From contig VFIW01000087.1 in assembly GCA_006386115.1 (NCBI GenBank), forward strand, positions 1-64,000: a DNA stretch of 64,000 nucleotides, given 5' to 3'. This stretch comes from Globisporangium splendens. Taxonomy: Eukaryota; Oomycota; Peronosporomycetes; Pythiales; Pythiaceae. Numbering within the stretch: the stretch's first letter is position 1; every line of letters starts with the position of its first letter. This document shows positions 1 to 10,081 of this stretch, in pieces. A program made the position numbers and the translations under genes. The notes below the pieces were generated by a model. It searched no databases, was not told the DNA's origin, and was given only the letters and a program-made list of their open reading frames with translations.

Positions 1-287
1 CTAAGCTCCCTACTGTCTATTCATCCCGAGTGAACACGCTACCTCGTTGTGTCCTACCCACAAATATCCAGACATGCAGCTGGTGGGTGCCAGCAGATCC
101 TGCACCCACTATCCTGTGATGCCACACTTCATGTCCCACCATGTCGCAACTCACTCTCACCCATGTCGCATCATTCGCTGAACATTCTACTGACGTGAGT
201 GTTGGTCTGCCGTAACCATATGAAGTCAACACTTGGAACGATTGCGATGGCGTGAGTGAAGGTCGTCATGGAGACGTTATCACAACA
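1..287 (-). repeat. Copia-1 LTR, minus strand, left-truncated by window edge
   Basis: This is the same sequence as 6,871-7,157, which is the outer part of the 5' LTR of the minus-strand chimeric copia element. Positions 1 to about 160 are the reverse complement of the LTR at 887-1,163. Compared with that LTR it carries roughly 99 extra bases, near 165-262. It ends in CAACA at 287 and abuts a plus-strand RNase H fragment. Confidence 0.8.
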
Positions 288-908
288 GAGTTCGCATCCG
301 ACCCGTGTCCGACACATTGGCAAGCTCTCAAGCGTGTGTTTCGGTACCTGCAAGGCACTCCGACACATGGCATCAAGTTCAGCGGCGACAACGACGGTGA
401 CCTGTGCGGCTATTCGGATGCAGATTGGGCTGGCGACATCGAGACGCGACGGAGCACCAGTGGGTATGCGTTCATGTTGAGCGGCGGATGCATCAGTTGG
501 CGCAGCAAGAAGCAGCGATCGGTCGCACTGTCATCGACCGAAGCGGAATACATGGCACTCTCGGAAGCGACCCAGGAAGCAGTGTGGCTCAAGGCATTTC
601 TGTGTGAACTCGGTGAGTGCGCAAGTGATGACCCAGTGTTGATTCGTGAAGACAACCAAGGATCGATCGCGTTGGCTAAGAACCCGGAGTTCCACAAGCG
701 GACCAAGCACATCGACATCCGATATCACTTTGTGCGCGAGAAGGTCGAAGACGGTCAGGTAGTGCTCAAGTACTGTGCGACAACCGACATGTTGGCCGAC
801 ATCATGACGAAACCGATTCCAGCTCCGCAGTTCGACACACTGCGCACCAAGTTGGGCGTCATTGTCGCCATCGAGCCGAGTGGGAGTGTTGTGACGACGT
901 CTCCATGA
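288..908 (+). pseudogene. Copia-1 polyprotein 3' fragment (RNase H domain)
   Basis: Only the C-terminal end of a Ty1/copia polyprotein remains: the last part of the reverse transcriptase followed by RNase H. Visible motifs include [34 protein letters not shown] and [10 protein letters not shown], all typical of copia RNase H. The frame is open from 252 only through a GTG codon inside the LTR, so there is no genuine start. Homology begins exactly at 288 next to the LTR end. The reading frame runs into the LTR at 887 and stops at 908. An identical copy lies at 7,158-7,778. It was probably the 3' end of the plus-strand element whose gag lies at 8,038, before the middle was lost. Confidence 0.88.
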
Positions 909-1163
909 CGACGGGTGAGAGTGAGTTGCGACATGGTGGGACATGAAGTGTGGCATCACAGGATAGTGGGTGCAGGATCTGCTGGCACCCACCAGCTGCA
1001 TGTCTGGATATTTGTGGGTAGGACACAACGAGGTAGCGTGTTCACTCGGGATGAATAGACAGTAGGGAGCTTAGAGGTAGCATGTGTGCATGTGAACTAA
1101 GTCCTCCAACGAATCAATCATTTTGCATTTTGCAATCTACTACGCAAGCACCGCTTTCCAACA
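887..1163 (+). repeat. Copia-1 LTR (277 bp)
   Basis: It starts TGTTGTGACGACG and ends TTTCCAACA, giving TGTTG...CAACA terminal inverted repeats. A purine-rich tract (GAGTGGGAG) lies just upstream, and the primer-binding site GGTTATGAGCCC follows at 1,164-1,175. It is shared by the RNase H fragment on its left and the gag on its right, the arrangement expected of a tandem LTR element. The same LTR recurs at 7,757-8,033. Confidence 0.88.
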
Positions 1164-1175
1164 GGTTATGAGCCC
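1164..1175 (+). other. Copia-1 primer-binding site
   Basis: GGTTATGAGCCC directly follows the LTR. Its complement GGGCTCATAACC resembles the anticodon arm of initiator tRNA-Met, including the CAT anticodon. This matches the half-tRNA priming known for Drosophila copia. The gag start codon (ATG at 1,168) lies inside this site. Confidence 0.7.
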
Positions 1176-2229
1176 AAACCCCGCAGACTCTGCTGCCGCC
1201 ATCGACCTCGCCAGCCTCGCCAATATGGATTCGACTGCTTCCCGCATCAGCAAGTTCGATGGAACCAACTTCCACACATGGAAGTTCAAGATGCAGGTGG
1301 TGCTCGAAGAGCGCGAGTTCTGGGAAGTCACTAGCGGGGAAGTCAAGATGGAGCACTGCAACACGCCGCTCGACCAAGCGACGTTTCGGCGAAAGTCACG
1401 AAAGGCTCTCGCGATCATCTGCATGGTGCTGGAAGACTCGCAGTTGCCGCTGGTGCGTTCTGCTAACGGTGCGCATGATGCATGGTCAAGACTCGAAGCG
1501 CATTTCGAGAAGAAGAGCCTCGCGAACAAGCTCTTTCTTCGTCGACGCTTCTTTACGTCGATGATGGATGAAGGTGATGGTGTGTTGGAACACATCAACA
1601 AGCTCAAGACACTGGCGGAACAACTCGAAGCAGTCGGCGCTCCAGTCAATGAAGACGACTTGGTGATCGCGCTTCTTGGAAGTCTGAGCGAGTCGTACCA
1701 GTTCCTGATCACGGCGTTGGAGTCGCGTGCCGACACGCTGACGTGGGAACTAGTGACGTCTCGGCTCGTGCATGAAGACGTGAAGCGCAAGGAGCAGGGT
1801 GGTAAGGGCATCGCGCCTGGCCAGGCGTTCGTGACAAGTGAAGGCAAGCGCAAATGCCGACCAGTAAAGAAGACTGGTGCGTGTAACTATTGCGACAAGA
1901 TGGGTCATTGGATCGCGGAGTGTCCCTCGTGGATTCAAGACAACAACGATCGACAACGTGTGCAGCGGGCCAACGTTGTGCGAGACGAAGATGAAGGGTC
2001 CAACGAGTATCTGTTCTCTGTTGGACATGAAGACAGTTAAGTCAAGTCAAGCCAGGTGTGGTTGATTGACTCCGGCGCGACACAGCATATGTCGCATTCC
2101 AAGTGTTTCATGATGAACTGCAAGCCGACCGATCCTGTGGACGTGCATCTCGTGGATGATGGCACGGTCCAAGCGATCGGGTGTGGGGACATAGTGATGT
2201 CCATGAAGACTCCCAGTGGTGTGAAGAAG
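1168..2229 (+). pseudogene. Copia-1 gag-protease fragment
   Basis: The frame encodes a copia Gag: an N-terminal region with KFDGTNFHTWKFKMQ (UBN2/retrotran_gag type), then a CCHC zinc knuckle [14 protein letters not shown] near residues 235-250. Gag ends in a TAA at 2,038-2,040. The same frame then continues as an aspartic protease with [12 protein letters not shown]. The protein breaks off at 2,229, where a reverse LTR begins, so integrase and most of the reverse transcriptase are absent. The ATG at 1,168 is preferred over upstream codons in the LTR because it sits at the PBS, as in the other copia elements here. Confidence 0.88.
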
Positions 2230-2551
2230 TGTTGAAAAGGCGCTTGAGTGGTTGAATGCAAAATGCAAAGTGAATTGATCGGTCCTTAGTTCGCTGCTGC
2301 TACCTCGAAGCCGCCTGTGTCCTACGCTACCTTACTGTCCAGAAACTAGAGTGTGTCTTTACCCAATCAGAGGACAGAAATTATGCACGTCATGCAATAC
2401 TCACACGTTCTTCAAATGCCGTCTGGTGATTGGCTAGTGGTCGTCCACACTAGACGCACTGGCGACGCGTCGACATCACGGATCAGTTTCGCCAACCACA
2501 CTTGTCGATAATCGGTGTTACATGGTCGTTTGGCGGGACGTCTTGCCAACA
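2230..2551 (-). repeat. Copia-2-type LTR (3' LTR of minus-strand chimeric element)
   Basis: Read on the minus strand it begins TGTTGGCAAGACG and ends CGCCTTTTCAACA. It is preceded by a polypurine-like GAGCAGGGG at about 2,552-2,560. The ends and the internal ATTTTGCAT/CACTCAAGC segments match the LTRs of the complete element at 9,738-14,631, so this LTR is of the Copia-2 type. The element's other LTR is Copia-1 type. An identical copy lies at 9,100-9,421. Confidence 0.8.
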
Positions 2552-5500
2552 CCCCTGCTCAACTCGATAGCGACTTGGATGCCCAACTTGGTGCGAAGGG
2601 TGTCGAACTGGGCGGCCGCAATAGACTTCGTCATGATGTCGGCCAACATCTCTTGCGTCGGACAGTGCCGCAGCACCACTTGCCGTCTTCGACCTTCTCG
2701 CGTACGAAGTGGTAGCGGATGTCGATGTGCTTGGTGCGCTTGTGGAACTCGGGGTTCTTGGCCAACACGATCGCATCCTGATTGTCTTCATACGCCGTCA
2801 CGGCACCATCGCCCGCATCTTCACCGAGTTCACGCACGAACGCCTTAAGCCACACTGCCTCTTGTATCGCTTCCGAGAGTGCCATGCACTCCGCTTCGGT
2901 CATTGATAGCGCCACGGTGTGCTGCTTCTTGCTGCGCCAGCTGATGCAGCCACCGTTGAGCACGAACGCGTGACCGCTGGTGCTGCGTCGAGTATCGATG
3001 TCGCCCGCCCAGTTCGCGTCCGAGTAGCCGATCAGCTCGCCATCGTCAGAGCCGAAGAAGCAAATGCCGTGTGTCGGAGTCGCTTGCAGGTAACGGAGTA
3101 CGCGCTTGAGGGTTTGCCAGTGCGTCAGACACGGGTCAGCGGCGAATTGGCTCAATGTGCCCACGGCCGCGGCAAGGTCTGGACGAGTACCAACCATCAA
3201 GTACATCAGAGCGCCGACGGCACTGCGGTACGGCACTCCCTTCATGGTCTCGTCGTGCTTGCAAACGCCTTCGCACATGCTCTTGGTCAACTTCAGTCCA
3301 GAGTCTTGTGGTGTCTTCACAGGCTTGCAGTCTTGTATGCCGAACTTGGTCAGGATCGACTGTGCGAACTTGGTCTGACACATCGACACGTCGTCCGACT
3401 TGTCGTCATGCTCGACTTCCACGCCGAGGCAGTACTTGAGCTCACCGAGGTCGGACATCTCGAAGCGCTCACTCAACGCACGCTTGGTCGCCGCGAGCAG
3501 ATCTATGTCGTTGCACGCGAGGATCAAGTCGTCGACGTAGAGCACCACGAACATCATGGCCATGTCGTTACGCTTGATGTACACGCAGTGGTCCATCTCG
3601 CATTTGGTGAAGTCGATCTTGCGCACGAACTCGTCGATGGTCTGGTTCCACATGCGAGGCGACTGCTTGAGACCGTACAACGCGCGCTTGAGCTTGCACA
3701 CATGGTCGGGATACTTGGGGTCGACGAATCCCACGGGCTGCTTCATGTAGATCTCTTCCTCGAGCAAGCCGTTGAGGAATGCCGTCTTGACGTCCATCTG
3801 GTGCAATACGAGCTTGTACTGTGCTGCGATGCTCAAGGTGATCCGGATCGACGCAAACTTGGCCACCGGCGCGAATGTCTCCTCGAAGTCCACGCCGTAC
3901 TTCTGTAGGAATCCCTTCGCCACGAGACGCGCCTTGTACCGCTCGATGAGACCCTCGACGGTCTCCTTCACCTTGAACACCCACTTGCTGCTGATGGCCT
4001 TGCGGCCACGTGGCAATGGCACGAGCTCCCATGTCTCGTTCTTGCATAGCGACATGAACTCGGAGTCGCATGCTTCCATCCACTTGCTCGCGTCGCTGGA
4101 TTCCATCGCAGACTCGAACGACGTCGGCAAATCTCCCACTGAATGCACGACGTGAGCACACTCTTCTTCTTCTTCTTCTTCAATCGATGCGAGTAGATGC
4201 GAGTAGTGCCGACATGGCATCGAGCGATGACCTCGGACCTGGTACTGGCGCCGAACTTGCTCCGCTTGTACGATCCACGCGTCCATAACGCTTCTCCACG
4301 GGTGGCTTCGACAGGGCTTCGAGCGAGTACGTCCGCGAATGGCGCTTTGACCCCGGTGGGTACTCGACATTTGGGTGTTGCGGTCGCTGTGGCCGCCGAC
4401 GCGAAGGTTGCTGTTACTGCCATTGCGGCCGCTCGTTCGTCGATGCTAACCTCGCCGGTTGTTCGTCCATGTCTTCGTTGCTGTCCTCGTTGTCGCGGTC
4501 GTCGTCGTCTTCACCGTCGGTCGCTCCATCCGCGTCACGAAACTCCACTGCCTTGCTGTCAACTTGTCCGTGCTTGCCGCTGTCAAACGTGTCTTTCATG
4601 AACTGTGCGTCGCGATTCACCACAATCCGGCTGCACGACAGCTCCTCAAACCGATACGCCTTCTCGTGGTCCGAGTAGCTCAGGAAGCGACACAATACGG
4701 ACCGCGCGTCGAGCTTCGACCGCTTCTCGCTTGGCACGTGCACGTACGCGTGGCACCCGAAGACCTTCAGGTTCTTCAACAACGGCTTCTTCTGCGTCCA
4801 CACCTCGTGTGGAGACTTGTCGTGGCCGGTCGCTCGTGTCGGATACCGATTGCGTAGAAACGCTGCAGTCGCCACTGCTTCACCCCAGTAGCGCTTGGAC
4901 AGTCCCGCATGCTCGATCATGCACCGCGCACTCTCGACCAACGTCCGATTCATGCGTTCGGCCACTCCGTTGAGCTGGGGAGTGTATGGCGGAGTGAACT
5001 GCTGCACGATGCCTCGGTTGCGACAGAACGCGGCGAACCTGTCCGACGCGTACTCTCCGCCGTTGTCGCTCCGAAGCACCTTTACACGCTTCCCGGTCTG
5101 GGTCTCAGCAAGCTTGACGAACTGCACGAACTTGTCCAGCGCTTCCGACTTGCTGCGAAGCAGGAACACCACACAGAATCGCGACTTGTCGTCGATGAAC
5201 GTCACGAAGTAGCGCTTGTTGGAGAACGTCACTGTCTGCATCGGGCCGCACACATCGCTGTGCACGACGTCGAGCACGTTCTTGGCGCGCTCGGGCGTAG
5301 TCGACTGGAAATTCGCTCGCGTTTGCTTGCCGAGCGCACATCCGCCGCACAGCTCCCACTTGTTCACCGACGTGATGTCGATGCCGACTCCGAGCTTGTG
5401 CTTCACAATCGCGTCGAGTCCGCTATGGCCGATGTGGTCAAGTCGCAGATGCTACAAGTACGACTTGCTCATCCGCGGCGCTTCGTGCACACTTGCGACG

Positions 5501-6777
5501 CTCGCACTCTCCGCTTGCACAGGCGTCATGCACAACTTGAACAGACCCTTGCCTGCGCGCTCGTCGATCTTCCACTTCTTTCCCCTGAGGTTCGCATAGC
5601 AGATGCTGGTGTCGAATGTCACCGGCGCCACATCCTTCGTGAATCGGCCGACCGAGAACAGGTTGCGTGTCAATTTGGGGATATGCCACACGTTCGTGAG
5701 CACACCCTTCTTGACGCCACTCGGAGTCTTCATCATCATCGCGATGTCGCCGCTGCCGATCGCTTGCACGACACCGTCATCTGCGAGGTGCACATCGACT
5801 GGATCGATGGTCTTGTACTTCGTCATGAATCGCTTCGAGTACGGCATATGCTGCATCGCACACGAGTCGATGAGCCATGTCGGGTTCTTGGCGCCGTCGC
5901 CGCTCCCCTTGCTTCCCTTGCCGACTGCAAACAGGAAATCGCCCGAGTCTTCATCTTGGTTGTGCGCCACATTCGCACGCTGCGGTCGTTGTCGGTCCGC
6001 GTTGTCTTGAATCCACGAGGGACACTCCGCGATCCAATGACCCATCTTGTCGCAATAGTTACACGCACCAGTCTTCTTTACTGGTCGGCATTTGCGCTTG
6101 CCTTCACTTGTCACGAACGCCTGGCCAGGCGCGACGCCCTCACCACCCTACTCCTTGCGCTTCACGTCTTCATGCACGAGCCGAGACGTCACTAGTTCCC
6201 ACGTCAGCGTGTCGGCACGCGACTCCAACGCCGTGATCAGGAACTGGTACGACTCGCTCAGACTTCCAAGAAGCGCGATCACCAAGTCGTCTTCATTGAC
6301 TGGAGCGCCGACTGCTTCGAGTTGTTCCGCCAGTGTCTTGAGCTTGTTGATGTGTTCCAACACACCATCACCTTCATCCATCATCGACGTAAAGAAGCGT
6401 CGACGAAGAAAGAGCTTGTTCACGAGGCTCTTCTTCTCGAAATGCGCTTCGAGTCTTGACCATGCATCATGCGCACCGTTAGCAGAACGCACCAGCGGCA
6501 ACTGCGAGTCTTCCAGCACCATGCAGATGATCGCGAGAGCCTTTCGTGACTTTCGCCGAAACATCGCTTGGTCGAGCGGCGTGTTGCAGTGCTCCATCTT
6601 GACTTCCCCGCTAGTGACTTCCCAGAACTCGCGCTCTTCGAGCACCACCTGCATCTTGAACTTCCATGTGTGGAAGTTGGTTCCATCGAACTTGCTGATG
6701 CGGGAAGCAGTCGAATCCATATTGGCGAGGCTGGCGAGGTCGATGGCGGCAGCAGAGTCTGCGGGGTTTGGGCTCAT
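2552..6777 (-). pseudogene. Chimeric copia polyprotein, degenerate
   Basis: Domains run right to left: Gag from the ATG at 6,777 (inside the PBS), zinc knuckle [14 protein letters not shown], protease, GAG-pre-integrase, integrase ([19 protein letters not shown]), reverse transcriptase with the YVDD box, and RNase H. It is not functional. Stops lie at about 6,148 (CAG to TAG), 5,452 (TGG to TAG) and 4,414 (CAA to TAA). There is a frame change between integrase and reverse transcriptase, and another in RNase H near 2,670. The Gag half is nearly identical to Copia-1, while sequence downstream of about 6,000 follows Copia-2, so the element is recombinant. A protease mutation (DSCAMQHM instead of DSGATQHM) also affects the active-site loop. 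Confidence 0.88.
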
Positions 6778-6781
6778 AACC

Positions 6782-7157
6782 TGTTGGAAAGCGGTGCTTG
6801 CGTAGTAGATTGCAAAATGCAAAATGATTGATTCGTTGGAGGACTTAGTTCACATGCACACATGCTACCTCTAAGCTCCCTACTGTCTATTCATCCCGAG
6901 TGAACACGCTACCTCGTTGTGTCCTACCCACAAATATCCAGACATGCAGCTGGTGAGTGCCAGCAGATCCTGCACCCACTATCCTGTGATGCCACACTTC
7001 ATGTCCCACCATGTCGCAACTCACTCTCACCCATGTCGCATCATTCGCTGAACATTCTACTGACGTGAGTGTTGGTCTGCCGTAACCATATGAAGTCAAC
7101 ACTTGGAACGATTGCGATGGCGTGAGTGAAGGTCGTCATGGAGACGTTATCACAACA
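6782..7157 (-). repeat. Copia-1 LTR, long variant (5' LTR of chimeric element)
   Basis: The reverse-orientation LTR lies next to the reversed PBS at 6,770-6,781. Read on the minus strand it starts TGTTGTGATAACG and ends TTTCCAACA. It is about 376 bp, roughly 99 bp longer than the LTR at 887-1,163. The extra block lies between the conserved ATGACGAC and GGTGAGAGTGAG segments, so one of the two LTRs carries an indel. Its outer end touches the RNase H fragment without a matching 5-bp duplication at the other end (2,229). Confidence 0.8.
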
Positions 7158-7778
7158 GAGTTCGCATCCGACCCGTGTCCGACACATTGGCAAGCTCTCA
7201 AGCGTGTGTTTCGGTACCTGCAAGGCACTCCGACACATGGCATCAAGTTCAGCGGCGACAACGACGGTGACCTGTGCGGCTATTCGGATGCAGATTGGGC
7301 TGGCGACATCGAGACGCGACGGAGCACCAGTGGGTATGCGTTCATGTTGAGCGGCGGATGCATCAGTTGGCGCAGCAAGAAGCAGCGATCGGTCGCACTG
7401 TCATCGACCGAAGCGGAATACATGGCACTCTCGGAAGCGACCCAGGAAGCAGTGTGGCTCAAGGCATTTCTGTGTGAACTCGGTGAGTGCGCAAGTGATG
7501 ACCCAGTGTTGATTCGTGAAGACAACCAAGGATCGATCGCGTTGGCTAAGAACCCGGAGTTCCACAAGCGGACCAAGCACATCGACATCCGATATCACTT
7601 TGTGCGCGAGAAGGTCGAAGACGGTCAGGTAGTGCTCAAGTACTGTGCGACAACCGACATGTTGGCCGACATCATGACGAAACCGATTCCAGCTCCGCAG
7701 TTCGACACACTGCGCACCAAGTTGGGCGTCATTGTCGCCATCGAGCCGAGTGGGAGTGTTGTGACGACGTCTCCATGA
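7158..7778 (+). pseudogene. Copia-1 RNase H fragment, second tandem copy
   Basis: It is the same fragment as 288-908, displaced by 6,870 bp, with the [16 protein letters not shown] and [10 protein letters not shown] motifs. It lies between the chimeric element's 5' LTR and the plus-strand LTR at 7,757. With the gag at 1,168 it forms the two ends of one plus-strand Copia-1 element whose centre has been replaced. Confidence 0.88.
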
Positions 7779-8033
7779 CGACGGGTGAGAGTGAGTTGCG
7801 ACATGGTGGGACATGAAGTGTGGCATCACAGGATAGTGGGTGCAGGATCTGCTGGCACCCACCAGCTGCATGTCTGGATATTTGTGGGTAGGACACAACG
7901 AGGTAGCGTGTTCACTCGGGATGAATAGACAGTAGGGAGCTTAGAGGTAGCATGTGTGCATGTGAACTAAGTCCTCCAACGAATCAATCATTTTGCATTT
8001 TGCAATCTACTACGCAAGCACCGCTTTCCAACA
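7757..8033 (+). repeat. Copia-1 LTR, second tandem copy
   Basis: It is a 277-bp copy of 887-1,163 with the same ends (TGTTGTGACG...TTCCAACA) and the same following PBS. It is the 3' LTR of the plus-strand element that begins at 887, and at the same time the 5' LTR of the next unit. Confidence 0.88.
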
Positions 8034-8037
8034 GGTT

Positions 8038-9099
8038 ATGAGCCCAAACCCCGCAGACTCTGCTGCCGCCATCGACCTCACCAGCCTCGCCAATATGGAT
8101 TCGACTGCTTCCCGCATCAGCAAGTTCGACGGAACCAACTTCCACACATGGAAGTTCAAGATGCAGGTGGTGCTCGAAGAGCGCGAGTTCTGGGAAGTCA
8201 CTAGCGGGGAAGTCAAGATGGAGCACTGCAACACGCCGCTCGACCAAGCGACGTTTCGGCGAAAGTCACGAAAGGCTCTCGCGATCATCTGCATGGTGCT
8301 GGAAGACTCGCAGTTGCCGCTGGTGCGTTCTGCTAACGGTGCGCATGATGCATGGTCAAGACTCGAAGCGCATTTCGAGAAGAAGAGCCTCGCGAACAAG
8401 CTCTTTCTTCGTCGACGCTTCTTTACGTCGATGATGGATGAAGGTGATGGTGTGTTGGAACACATCAACAAGCTCAAGACACTGGCGGAACAACTCGAAG
8501 CAGTCGGCGCTCCAGTCAATGAAGACGACTTGGTGATCGCGCTTCTTGGAAGTCTGAGCGAGTCGTACCAGTTCCTGATCACGGCGTTGGAGTCGCGTGC
8601 CGACACGCTGACGTGGGAACTAGTGACGTCTCGGCTCGTGCATGAAGACGTGAAGCGCAAGGAGTAGGGTGGTGAGGGCGTCGCGCCTGGCCAGGCGTTC
8701 GTGACAAGTGAAGGCAAGCGCAAATGCCGACCAGTAAAGAAGACTGGTGCGTGTAACTATTGCGACAAGATGGGTCATTGGATCGCGGAGTGTCCCTCGC
8801 GGATTCAAGACAACAACGATCGACAACGTGTGCAGCGGGCCAACGTTGTGCGAGACGAAGATGAAGGGTCCAACGAGTATCTGTTCTCTGTTGGACATGA
8901 AGACAGTTAAGTCAAGTCAAGCCAGGTGTGGTTGATTGACTCCGGCGCGACACAGCATATGTCGCATTCCAAGTGTTTCGTGATGAACTGCAAGCCGACC
9001 GATCCTGTGGACGTGCATCTCGTGGATGATGGCACGGTCCAAGCGATCGGGTGTGGGGACATAATGATGTCCATGAAGACTCCCAGTGGTGTGAAGAAG
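8038..9099 (+). pseudogene. Copia-1 gag-protease fragment, second tandem copy
   Basis: This copy of 1,168-2,229 has few differences. Gag is cut by a TAG at 8,665-8,667, where the first copy keeps CAG. The same nonsense change is found in the minus-strand chimeric element near 6,148. The frame resumes through the zinc knuckle to the TAA at 8,908-8,910, and then the protease [12 protein letters not shown]. It is interrupted at 9,099 by the reverse LTR, exactly as in the first unit. Confidence 0.86.
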
Positions 9100-9421
9100 T
9101 GTTGAAAAGGCGCTTGAGTGGTTGAATGTAAAATGCAAAGTGAATTGATCGGTCCTTAGTTCGCTGCTGCTACCTCGAAGCCGCCTGTGTCCTACGCTAC
9201 CTTACTGTCCAGAAACTAGAGTGTGTCTTTACCCAATCAGAGGACAGAAATTATGCACGTCATGCAATACTCACACGTTCTTCAAATGCCGTCTGGTGAT
9301 TGGCTAGTGGTCGTCCACACTAGACGCACTGGCGACGCGTCGACATCACGGATCAGTTTCGCCAACCACACTTGTCGATAATCGGTGTTACATGGTCGTT
9401 TGGCGGGACGTCTTGCCAACA
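9100..9421 (-). repeat. Copia-2-type LTR, second tandem copy
   Basis: It is a copy of 2,230-2,551 at an offset of 6,870 bp, the 3' LTR of the second chimeric minus-strand element. Confidence 0.78.
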
Positions 9422-9737
9422 CCCCTGCTCAACTCGATAGCGACTTGGATGCCCAACTTGGTGCGAAGGGTGTCGAACTGGGCGGCCGCAATAGACTTCG
9501 TCATGATGTCGGCCAACATCTCTTGCGTCGGACAGTGCCGCAGCACCACTTGCCGTCTTCGACCTTCTCGCGTACGAAGTGGTAGCGGATGTCGATGTGC
9601 TTGGTGCGCTTGTGGAACTCGGGGTTCTTGGCCAACACGATCGCATCCTGATTGTCTTCGTACGCCGTCACGGCACCATCGCCCGCATCTTCACCGAGTT
9701 CACGCACGAACGCCTTAAGCCACACTGCCTCTTGTAT
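9422..9737 (-). pseudogene. Chimeric copia pol, C-terminal RNase H end (split by insertion)
   Basis: It encodes the end of RNase H ([22 protein letters not shown]) on the minus strand and equals 2,552-2,867 of the first unit. It is interrupted by the complete Copia-2 element at 9,738. The rest of the same pseudogene continues at 14,632. Confidence 0.86.
9733..9737. other. 5-bp target-site duplication, left (TGTAT)
   Basis: TGTAT immediately precedes the 5' LTR and is repeated at 14,632-14,636. The unoccupied site, with a single TGTAT, is preserved in the first repeat unit near 2,863-2,867, which proves the insertion. Confidence 0.92.
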
Positions 9738-10069
9738 TATTGGTAAGACACCTCGATCTGCGACGGTGTGATTACCGGTACCACCGGTATCTACCAGTTG
9801 TACTAACCTTCACTCTTGGCATCACCATTATTCCGATGGTTGCTCCATTTGATTACGACAGGTACGATATGGGTGTGGGTTCGGAATCTGATCCGTACCC
9901 ACCATCTGTTTATGTAGAAGATTCTTTGTGGATAGTACAGACAAGTATCCAGAAAAGAATCCAGTAGGCTTAGATGTAGCAAGCAGCAGCACGCATGCAT
10001 GCGAACTAAGGACCTCATTCAATCAATCACTTTGCATTTTGCATCCCACCACTCAAGCTATTTTCAACA
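9738..10069 (+). repeat. Copia-2 5' LTR (332 bp)
   Basis: It runs from TATTGGTAAGACACC to GCTATTTTCAACA. The canonical TG end is mutated to TA here but intact in the 3' LTR. Confidence 0.92.
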
Positions 10070-10081
10070 GGTTATGAGCCC
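10070..10081 (+). other. Copia-2 primer-binding site overlapping the gag start codon
   Basis: GGTTATGAGCCC follows the LTR directly. It is complementary to the anticodon arm of initiator tRNA-Met, as in Drosophila copia. The ATG at 10,074 inside the site opens the polyprotein frame. Confidence 0.72.

Noticed and set aside
2919..3908. 329-codon plus-strand ORF opposite the chimeric copia RT
   Set aside because: It is fully opposite reverse transcriptase in the common shadow phase, and the same pattern recurs at 14,739-15,677.
4909..6195. 428-codon plus-strand ORF opposite copia integrase and gag
   Set aside because: It is the mirror of conserved integrase and protease codons and has no part outside the pol gene.
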